Positions 6,716 to 12,735 of a DNA stretch of 20,047 nt are shown piece after piece; position 1 is the stretch's first letter, and each line of letters opens with the position of its first letter. This DNA is from Thermoflexales bacterium (lineage in GTDB: Bacteria; Chloroflexota; Anaerolineae; B4-G1; SLSP01). The notes below the pieces were generated by a model. It saw only the letters and a program-made list of their open reading frames with translations. It was not told the DNA's origin and did not search any database. The DNA lies in NCBI GenBank assembly GCA_015486785.1, contig WFQZ01000262.1, positions 1 through 20,047 of the forward strand, in the 5' to 3' direction. Position numbers and translations under genes: made by a program.

Positions 6716-8992
6716 ATGGAAGGGAAATACGTTGGTCAAGCTGTTACCCGCATAGATGCCCGCAGCAAAGTCACCGGTCAAGCGTTGTACCCCGGCGATT
6801 TTGTGATGGAGGGTATGTTGTATATGAAACTGCTCTTCGCCGGTCGCCCGCACGCGCGAGTGCTGCGGGTAGATACGGAGAAAGCGGAATCACTGCCCGG
6901 CGTGGTGGCGGTGTTCACCTCGCGGGATGTGCCGTTCAACGAATACGGATTGCAGTACCCAGATCAACCGGTGCTGGTCGGCCCGCCCGGCGATCCGGAA
7001 GCGGCGCGGCAATTGGTCGGCGGCGGCATCGGGCGGGATGAGGTACGCTTTGTGGGCGATCAGATCGCCGCCGTGGTTGCCGAAAGCGAAGAGATCGCCG
7101 CGCAAGCGGTAGACCTGATCGCGGTGGAGTATGAGGACTTGCCGGTGCTCAGCGATCCGCGTGACTCGCTCAAACCGGACGCGCCGCAATTGCACCCCAA
7201 ATATCCGGGCGTTTCCTACCACCCGGAGTTGGTCTTCGAAGGGAACATCGCCTCGCGCCACCGCATCCGGCGCGGCGATGTGGACGCGGCCTTCGCCCAA
7301 GCAGCGGTGGTTGTGGAATCGGAGTATGAGATTCCGGGGCAAGAGCACATCTTCTTGCAGCCGGAGGCCGGCGTCGGCTACGTGGACGACGAGGGGCGCG
7401 TGACGGTCATCACCAGCGGCCAATGGGCGCACGAAGACCGCCATCAAGTGGCGCACGCGCTGGGTTTGGAAGAAGAGCAAGTGCGCATCATCTACCCGGC
7501 CATCGGTGGAGCGTTCGGCGGGAAGGAAGACCTGTCGGTGCATATCGTCCTGGCCCTGGCCGCGTGGAAGCTCCATCGTCCGGTGAAGCTCGTGTGGAGT
7601 CGCACCGAGTCAATCATCGGCCACCACAAACGTCACCACGTCTTTGCCCGTGCCCGTTGGGCGGCTGCCGCAGATGGCACGTTGCTGGCCGCCGAAAACT
7701 ACGTGATCGCCGATGCCGGCGGATACGTCTACACCACCAACAAAGTGATGGGGAATTTGCTGTTGACCTGCAACGGCCCCTACAAGATTCCCAACGTGAA
7801 AACCGACGTGCTGGGCGTCTACACCAACAACATCCCCGGCGGGGCGTTCCGTGGCTTCGGCGCACCGCAAGGCAACTTCATCGCCGAAGCGCAGATGAAC
7901 AAGCTGGCCGAGGCTTTGGGGATGGACCCGGTGGAGTTGCGCTTGCTCAATGTGGTGCAGGGCGACGATCCGATGCCGTGGGGCAAGCCGCTCCCCGACG
8001 ACGCTCGCGGCCTGGTGGATACCTTGATCGCGGCGGCGAAAGCCGTCGGCTGGCAGCAGACCGAGCAAGGCTGGCAAGCTCCGGCCTGTGCCCCGCGCCC
8101 CGGCGATCCGCCCACGCTCAAACGTGGCGTGGGGTTGGCCCTGGGCGTGAAGAACGTGGGCTTTTCCTTCGGCTACCAGGAGAACGCCTGGGCGGCCATT
8201 GAGCTGCGCGGCGGCAGAGAGATTGAAGCGGCGGTGGTGTACGCCGCCAGCTCCGATGTGGGGCAGGGCACGCGCACCGTCATCCGCCAGATGGCGGCGG
8301 AAGCCCTGAATTTGCCGTTGGAGTTGGTGACGCTGGAGCCGACCGATACCGGAATCACCGAAAGCTCCGGTTCGTGCTCCGCTTCGCGCATGACGTTTAT
8401 GATCGGCAACGCGATCAAGGGCGCGGCGGAGGCCGCGTTGCAGAAATGGGCCGACGAGGACCGCCCGGCCCGCGCCGAATACACTTACCTCGCGCCCAAG
8501 ACCACGCCGATTGACCGCGAAACAGGCTACGGCGATCCGAACTTCTCCTACGGCTACGTGACGGTCGCCACGCAGATCGCTGTGGACACGCTGACCGGGC
8601 AACTGTACTTCCCCAAGATGGCGTGCGCCAACGACGTGGGGCAAGCGATCAACCCGCGCTTGCTCACCGGGCAGATTGAAGGCGGCGTGATTCAGGGGCT
8701 GGGCTGGGCCACCACGGAGCATTTCATTGAAAAGGACGGCTATCCGCTGACCAAAACGCTCAGCACCTACCTGGTGCCGACCATCGTGGACATCCCCGAC
8801 GAACTGGAAGCCATCGTCATTGAAAACCCAGAACCGCACGGCCCTTGGGGCGCACGCGGGATGGGCGAAATGCCGCTGATTCCGGTGGCGGCGGCGGTAC
8901 AAGCGGCTCTTCATCACGCCGTGGGCCTGTGGTACGATGCGTTCCCCTTCACCACCGAGCGCGTATTGCGCGGTTTGAAACTCAAGGAGTAA
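6716..8992 (+). CDS. Molybdopterin-binding catalytic subunit, xanthine dehydrogenase/aldehyde oxidase family
   Basis: This 758-residue large subunit hydroxylates its substrate at a Mo-pterin centre. The a/b hammerhead domain comes first (VTGQALYPGDF, then HARVLRVDTEKAESLPGVVAVFT), followed by the two Mo-pterin-binding halves. Visible motifs are GGAFGGKED (264-272), GGAFRGFGAPQG (375-386), DVGQGT around 8260 and GARGMGE with Glu718. Glu271, Arg379 and Glu718 line up with bovine xanthine oxidoreductase Glu802, Arg880 and Glu1261. The first two orient the purine and are changed in aldehyde oxidases. The AYRCSFR-type loop of CO dehydrogenase is absent. Purine-type substrate is therefore favoured, though other heterocycles or aldehydes remain possible because GGKE and FRGFG also occur in uncharacterised relatives. 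The start is ATG 6716 with GGAGGAG upstream, 4 bases after the previous stop. Partners are the fused FAD/2Fe-2S subunit upstream and the nucleosidase-like protein. No XdhC-type cofactor-insertion gene is visible in this window. Confidence 0.93.
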   Translation: MEGKYVGQAVTRIDARSKVTGQALYPGDFVMEGMLYMKLLFAGRPHARVLRVDTEKAESLPGVVAVFTSRDVPFNEYGLQYPDQPVLVGPPGDPEAARQLVGGGIGRDEVRFVGDQIAAVVAESEEIAAQAVDLIAVEYEDLPVLSDPRDSLKPDAPQLHPKYPGVSYHPELVFEGNIASRHRIRRGDVDAAFAQAAVVVESEYEIPGQEHIFLQPEAGVGYVDDEGRVTVITSGQWAHEDRHQVAHALGLEEEQVRIIYPAIGGAFGGKEDLSVHIVLALAAWKLHRPVKLVWSRTESIIGHHKRHHVFARARWAAAADGTLLAAENYVIADAGGYVYTTNKVMGNLLLTCNGPYKIPNVKTDVLGVYTNNIPGGAFRGFGAPQGNFIAEAQMNKLAEALGMDPVELRLLNVVQGDDPMPWGKPLPDDARGLVDTLIAAAKAVGWQQTEQGWQAPACAPRPGDPPTLKRGVGLALGVKNVGFSFGYQENAWAAIELRGGREIEAAVVYAASSDVGQGTRTVIRQMAAEALNLPLELVTLEPTDTGITESSGSCSASRMTFMIGNAIKGAAEAALQKWADEDRPARAEYTYLAPKTTPIDRETGYGDPNFSYGYVTVATQIAVDTLTGQLYFPKMACANDVGQAINPRLLTGQIEGGVIQGLGWATTEHFIEKDGYPLTKTLSTYLVPTIVDIPDELEAIVIENPEPHGPWGARGMGEMPLIPVAAAVQAALHHAVGLWYDAFPFTTERVLRGLKLKE

Positions 8993-8995
8993 ACG

Positions 8996-10213
8996 ATGAC
9001 ACTTTCCATTGATGAACAACTGGCTATCTTGATGCGCGGCGTAGAATACGGCGATCCGCAAATCTACGATCATATGCGGGAGGAACTGCGCCAGCGGTTG
9101 GAAGAATCCGCCCGCACCGGCGAACCGCTGCGGGTGTACTGCGGCTACGATCCCACCGCGCCGGACCTGCACTTGGGGCACACGGTGACGATGCGCAAAC
9201 TGCGCCAGTTCCAAGACCTGGGACACCAAGCGATCTTCGTCATCGGCAACTACACCGCGCTCATCGGCGATCCATCGGACAAAGACAAAGCCCGTCCGCG
9301 CGTGAGCATGGAGCAGATTGAGCAGAACGCCCGTACCTACACCGAGCAAGCCTATCGCATCCTTGACCCGGAACGCACCGAGGTGCGGATGAACGGCGAG
9401 TGGTTGAGCCTGCTGACCTTCGGGGACTTGATCAACCTGGCCTCGAACTTCACCGTGCAACAGTTCTTGGCGCGTGATAACTTCGCCAAACGGTACGCCA
9501 AGGGCGATCCTGTGTGGCTGCACGAGTTCTTCTACGCCCTGATGCAGGGCTATGATGCCGTGGCCTTAGAAGCGGATGTGCAATTGGGCGCGACCGAGCA
9601 GCTCTTCAACCTGATGGCCGGCCGCAAGCTCCAGGAAACCTTTGGGCAAAAGCCGCAGGTAGCCATCACGATGCCCATCCTCGTGGGGACGGACGGACAC
9701 ATCCGGATGTCCAAGAGCATCGGCAACTACATCGGCATCAGCGAGCCGCCGGAGGTGATGTACGGCAAGGTGATGAGCTTGCCGGACGAGGCGATGAGCA
9801 ACTACTTCAACCTGGTGACGCGCTGGTCGCCGGATGAGATTGCGGCGTTGGAGGCGGCGATCCGCCAAGGGTCGGTGCATCCGATGGACGCCAAGAAGAA
9901 GCTGGCGTGGGAGATCGTGGACATCTTCCACGGGCACGAAGCCGCCGATAACGCGGCGGCGCACTTCGCGCGGGTTCACCAGCAGCGCGAACTGCCCCAG
10001 GATATGCCGGAGTACACGCTATCGGAGCCGCGCAAGCTGATCGCGGTGATGGTAGACGTCGGCTTTGCGGCCAGCAACGGCCAGGCGCGGCGATTGATCC
10101 GCCAGCACGGAGTCAAGCTGGATAATCAAGTGATCGCCGATACCGAGTACCTGTTGGAGCCGGGGGCGCACATCTTGCAAGTAGGCAAGCGACGTTTCCT
10201 GCGCCTGCGTTGA
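8996..10213 (+). CDS. tyrS: Tyrosine--tRNA ligase
   Basis: This cytoplasmic class I aminoacyl-tRNA synthetase of 405 residues charges tRNA-Tyr with tyrosine using ATP. The Rossmann catalytic domain opens with YCGYDPTAPDLHLGH, where HLGH (59-62) is the HIGH motif. NFTVQQFLARDNF and QLGATEQLFNLMAGR are the tyrosine-pocket and connective parts, and R-M-S-K-S (237-241) is the KMSKS loop. An S4 RNA-binding domain occupies the last 65 or so residues (AVMVDVGFAASNGQARRLIRQHGVK). The M-S-K-S form and the length fit the TyrZ-like branch of bacterial enzymes. AAGGAG lies 6 bases before the ATG, and the stop of the molybdenum hydroxylase gene is only 3 bases upstream, so it is the last gene of that transcription unit. 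I see no T-box leader; the start is buried in the operon. A hairpin follows the stop. Confidence 0.97.
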   Translation: MTLSIDEQLAILMRGVEYGDPQIYDHMREELRQRLEESARTGEPLRVYCGYDPTAPDLHLGHTVTMRKLRQFQDLGHQAIFVIGNYTALIGDPSDKDKARPRVSMEQIEQNARTYTEQAYRILDPERTEVRMNGEWLSLLTFGDLINLASNFTVQQFLARDNFAKRYAKGDPVWLHEFFYALMQGYDAVALEADVQLGATEQLFNLMAGRKLQETFGQKPQVAITMPILVGTDGHIRMSKSIGNYIGISEPPEVMYGKVMSLPDEAMSNYFNLVTRWSPDEIAALEAAIRQGSVHPMDAKKKLAWEIVDIFHGHEAADNAAAHFARVHQQRELPQDMPEYTLSEPRKLIAVMVDVGFAASNGQARRLIRQHGVKLDNQVIADTEYLLEPGAHILQVGKRRFLRLR

Positions 10214-10219
10214 TCGTTG

Positions 10220-10246
10220 TGTGGGGGCGGATCACCCGCCCCCACA
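10220..10246. terminator. Bidirectional hairpin between convergent tyrS and abiEii
   Basis: A perfect 11-bp inverted repeat has arms 10220-10230 and 10236-10246 around a 5-base loop, and is very GC-rich. It begins 6 bases after the tyrS stop and overlaps the last codons and stop of the minus-strand abiEii. There is no clear T-run on either side, so it is not a textbook intrinsic terminator. The position between convergent genes still makes transcription ending or mRNA-end protection the likely role. Confidence 0.55.
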
Positions 10247-11041
10247 TCCCACCACCTGTTGCAGCACGGCCAGCGTAAATGGCGGGCCGTGAGTCCCCAA
10301 AAAAGGCCGCACATCGGCCAGCACCCGCGACCATTCTACCCCCTCAAGCCGCGCACAGACGGCCTCGCGCCACGTTTCGGAGGTCAAGCGTGCCGCCGAC
10401 CACTCACTCTGCTCCAAGGCGTGGTTGAGCAGCGTCAGATTGGGCGGCGGCCAGCTCGGATCGCTGAGATACCACAGCAGATCGTAGAGATCGCGCCCCT
10501 TGAGGTAGGGCCGCTGCAACACGGCGTGCAGTTTCCCCGCCAGCAGTGAAGCGCGGTCGTGGTGCTGCAAGTGCAGCGTCACATAGCGGCGGATGATCGT
10601 CGTGGTCAACCCCGCGCCGGTGGGCGGATTCGTGTCCACCTCCAGCTTGACCGCCAGCACCTCGGCACGATGCGGGGAAAGTCCCAGCTCGTAGAGCAGG
10701 CCGGGGAAGCGCACGAAGGCACTATGCACCACCTTGCGGTCGTTGACCTTGAACGAGACCTCGTACCCTTCGGCGGTTAGCTCCGCCTGGATGTGCCGCA
10801 GGATGGCGCGGAAGTCATAGTGCTCCCGTGCCCGCTCCAGCGCAAAGTCCAAGTCCTCCGAGTAGCGGTCGCTGGCGTACAGAAAGCGCAGGGCCGTGCC
10901 CCCGTGGAAGGCCAGCGGCACCATCGCGCCGGCCCGCTGCATCGCGCCCAAGATGCGGGCTTGCAGGTATTCTCGCGCGATGTTGCGAGCTTGCAGCGGG
11001 CTGACTGCCGGGCGGATCAACGCCCGTAGGTAATCTTTCAT
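10232..11041 (-). CDS. abiEii: AbiEii/AbiGii-family nucleotidyltransferase toxin
   Basis: This 269-residue toxin of a type IV AbiE-like toxin-antitoxin system belongs to the DNA polymerase beta-like nucleotidyltransferase superfamily. The signature is present: FHGGTALRFLY (GGT at 47-49), followed by SEDLDF with the metal-binding acids Asp63 and Asp65. A third acid is likely in KLEVDTNPP (Asp136), and the C-terminal helical motif LLAGKLHAVLQ...KGRDLYDL (Lys170, Lys181, Asp184, Asp187) is typical of the family. All expected active-site residues are there, so the protein looks intact. In characterised relatives the toxin transfers nucleotides, in some cases to tRNA acceptor ends, and halts growth; the target here is unknown. 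Its ATG overlaps the antitoxin stop in an ATGA (11038-11041), so the two are translationally coupled. The last codons form the arm of the terminator hairpin. Confidence 0.92.
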   Translation of the reverse strand: MKDYLRALIRPAVSPLQARNIAREYLQARILGAMQRAGAMVPLAFHGGTALRFLYASDRYSEDLDFALERAREHYDFRAILRHIQAELTAEGYEVSFKVNDRKVVHSAFVRFPGLLYELGLSPHRAEVLAVKLEVDTNPPTGAGLTTTIIRRYVTLHLQHHDRASLLAGKLHAVLQRPYLKGRDLYDLLWYLSDPSWPPPNLTLLNHALEQSEWSAARLTSETWREAVCARLEGVEWSRVLADVRPFLGTHGPPFTLAVLQQVVGCGGG

Positions 11042-11679
11042 AGCGATTCGTACGCCTCGGCCTCGGCGTGCTTGAGCGCGATGATCCGCGCCACGGCCCG
11101 CGTCATCTTAGGCCGCCCGAACTGCGCGGCCAGGCGTTGCAACTCCGCCTCGCTGAGCTGCTCCAAATTCTGCAACCGCAGCTCTCTCAAGTAGGCCGAC
11201 TCGTCCCCGCCGGGATGCAAGTAGAGCAAATCCAGCAACGCCTTCTCCGGCGTGGCGATGAACGCTTGCTGCCCCTCGCCCACGTCCTCTTGCCGATAGC
11301 CGAAGAAGAGCGACGGTTGCAGGTGACGGAACTCGTATTGGCCCAGCGGCGTTTGCTTCAAGCCGGGGCGGCGCGGGGTCACGCTGGTCACGTGCGGCAC
11401 GTACTCCGGAATCAAGCCGTAGGTGGCCAGGGCCGATTGCAAGCTGACGTAGGACGGGCGCACCAGGCGATTGGCCACCAAAAACGGGTGCGGTTTGACC
11501 TTCTGGTAGGGCGGTGCCAGCGCGTAGAGTCCGCGCCGCAACCGATAGAGCCGTCCGCTGCGCACCCAGCGCGAAAGCTGCCGCTGCACTTGGCGCGGGT
11601 TGACCGCGCCGGCCAGCAGCAAGCTCGTTTCAAAGACCGGTTCTTCTCCCACAATGTGTAACAAGTGATTGAAATCCAT
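11038..11679 (-). CDS. abiEi: AbiEi-family antitoxin / transcriptional regulator
   Basis: This 213-residue antitoxin partners the AbiEii-like toxin immediately downstream. The N-terminal winged-helix region (VNPRQVQRQLSRWVRSGRLYRLRRGLYAL, about residues 26-54) is the usual AbiEi DNA-binding wing ending in G-[LK]-Y. The rest matches the AbiEi C-terminal part, with PSYVSLQSALATYGLIPE, FIATPEKALLDLLYL and a basic helical tail. AbiEi proteins repress their own promoter and neutralise the toxin without direct binding. The start is ATG 11679. There is no convincing ribosome site upstream, and the best promoter places the start of transcription at about the ATG itself, so the mRNA may be leaderless. 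It faces away from the response regulator across a 186-base divergent region. Confidence 0.92.
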   Translation of the reverse strand: MDFNHLLHIVGEEPVFETSLLLAGAVNPRQVQRQLSRWVRSGRLYRLRRGLYALAPPYQKVKPHPFLVANRLVRPSYVSLQSALATYGLIPEYVPHVTSVTPRRPGLKQTPLGQYEFRHLQPSLFFGYRQEDVGEGQQAFIATPEKALLDLLYLHPGGDESAYLRELRLQNLEQLSEAELQRLAAQFGRPKMTRAVARIIALKHAEAEAYESL

Positions 11680-11685
11680 AGCACT

Positions 11686-11714
11686 AGGATACCATAATTG
11701 GCAAATTATTGCAA
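11686..11714 (-). promoter_or_regulatory. Promoter of the abiEi-abiEii operon (likely near-leaderless)
   Basis: On the minus strand a -35 TTGCAA (11714-11709) and a -10 TATCCT (11691-11686) are spaced by 17 bases. The expected first transcribed base, about 7 bases downstream, falls at or next to the A of the abiEi ATG (11679). The spacer and -35 lie in an AT-rich imperfect dyad flanked by CCAT and ATGG (about 11692-11717), which could be the AbiEi operator; that part is conjecture. Confidence 0.5.
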
Positions 11715-11745
11715 TGGATTTCCTGCGCCGCGACGGCGTTTTTAC

Positions 11746-11774
11746 TTGACGTTCCTCTGTACCACATCTATAAT
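11746..11774 (+). promoter_or_regulatory. Strong sigma-70 promoter of the response regulator - comEC unit
   Basis: The -35 TTGACG (11746-11751) and -10 TATAAT (11769-11774) are separated by exactly 17 bases. This is 11 of 12 consensus positions. The expected start is near 11781, giving a leader of about 85 bases before the GTG at 11866. The -10 box lies inside a perfect palindrome, so the promoter is probably repressible. Confidence 0.75.
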
Positions 11775-11780
11775 GTGGTA
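11760..11780. promoter_or_regulatory. 21-bp perfect palindrome over the -10 box (candidate operator)
   Basis: Arms TACCACAT (11760-11767) and ATGTGGTA (11773-11780) are exact inverted complements around a 5-base centre. The element covers the end of the promoter spacer, the whole -10 box and the expected start. A dimeric repressor bound here would block RNA polymerase. The regulator is unknown. The divergent AbiEi or a factor encoded elsewhere are possibilities. Confidence 0.6.
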
Positions 11781-11865
11781 GAATTGGCCGTAAGGTTGTG
11801 CATCATAGTTGCAGACGAAAATTCATCAACGGGATATAGCCGACTTCTAATGAAGGAGGGGATCA

Positions 11866-12723
11866 GTGGAAGGTAGAGTACTCATTATCGAAGATCACCC
11901 AGGCAATCTTCAGTTGCTGCAAAAGTACTTTGAAGAAGCTGATATGAAGATTGCAACCGCCACCACCGGCGAGGAGGGCATCAAGAGCGCGTTGAATTTT
12001 ATGCCCCAAGTCATTGTCGTCAGCACCAGCTTGCCGGATATGCGTGGCGGGGATGTGGCGCAACGGCTGCGGAGTTATGAACGCACCAAGCACATCCACA
12101 TCATTATGCTGGCCGATGAGGATCACCAGCAAGAGCGCATCAACGGCTTGAAGCTGGGGGTCAATGATTTCGTCGCCAGCCCCTTTGATCCGGTGGAAGT
12201 GACTTTGCGCGTGCGCAACGCGCTGCACCGCGCGAACATGTCCAACCGCACGGACCCCACCACCGGTTTGCCGGCGGGAATTCTGGTGCAAGACCAACTC
12301 CGTGCGCTGATGCGTGACCCAGAAGGCTCGTGGGCTTTGTTGCGCTTCCGCGTGCGTTACCTCAATCCCTTCCGCGAGATGTACGGCTTTATGGCTGCCG
12401 AGGACTTGTTGCGCAACGTGGCCGCCATTTTGGCCGAGGCTCTGGGCAGCGATGATGTCTCGCAGGACTTTTTGGGATACGGCGGCAACGATGATTTCAT
12501 CGTGATCACCACCGAGGAACGCGCCCCCTCGCTCAAAGATGAGGTGTTGGAGCGATTCAAGAAAGAGGTGCATACGCACTACGGCTTTATGGAAGTGGCC
12601 GCCGGGCACATTGAAGTTGACGGCAAAGAGTATCCTCTCGCCACGCTGCGCGTGAAGATGGTTTCTCCCAAAGATGGCCCCTTCTACGATATCCGCTCGC
12701 TAAGTGAGGCCATCGCCGGGTAA
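11866..12723 (+). CDS. Response regulator-like protein: degenerate receiver plus degenerate GGDEF domain
   Basis: This is a 285-residue cytoplasmic regulator. Residues 4-122 have the CheY-like receiver fold: acidic pair Glu9-Asp10, then VIVVSTSLPDM and GVNDFVASPFDP. The phosphoacceptor Asp is Ser53, the conserved Thr/Ser is Ala83 and the conserved Lys is Ser105. It therefore should not be controlled by phosphorylation. Residues 130-about 270 resemble a GGDEF domain: DPTTGLPAG at the start, and GNDDF (207-211) where GGDEF would be. It is unlikely to make c-di-GMP but might bind a nucleotide or a protein. The GTG start at 11866 is set by the strong AAGGAGGGG site a few bases upstream. comEC begins 12 bases after the stop, so a role connected with DNA uptake or with another transcript-linked process is possible. 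No DNA-binding output domain is present, so it probably acts by protein contact. Confidence 0.85.
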   Translation: MEGRVLIIEDHPGNLQLLQKYFEEADMKIATATTGEEGIKSALNFMPQVIVVSTSLPDMRGGDVAQRLRSYERTKHIHIIMLADEDHQQERINGLKLGVNDFVASPFDPVEVTLRVRNALHRANMSNRTDPTTGLPAGILVQDQLRALMRDPEGSWALLRFRVRYLNPFREMYGFMAAEDLLRNVAAILAEALGSDDVSQDFLGYGGNDDFIVITTEERAPSLKDEVLERFKKEVHTHYGFMEVAAGHIEVDGKEYPLATLRVKMVSPKDGPFYDIRSLSEAIAG

Positions 12724-12735
12724 ACTTTTAGGACG

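Noticed and set aside
7610..9523. A 637-codon minus-strand open frame across the molybdenum subunit and tyrS
   Set aside because: Its composition (His/Arg/Gln-rich, no domain) is typical of the antisense frame of GC-rich genes. It crosses the boundary of two well-identified plus-strand genes.
10220..10246. Possible insertion-sequence end or attachment site at the 11-bp inverted repeat
   Set aside because: There is no transposase, integrase, tRNA or target duplication nearby. The position between convergent stops fits a terminator better.
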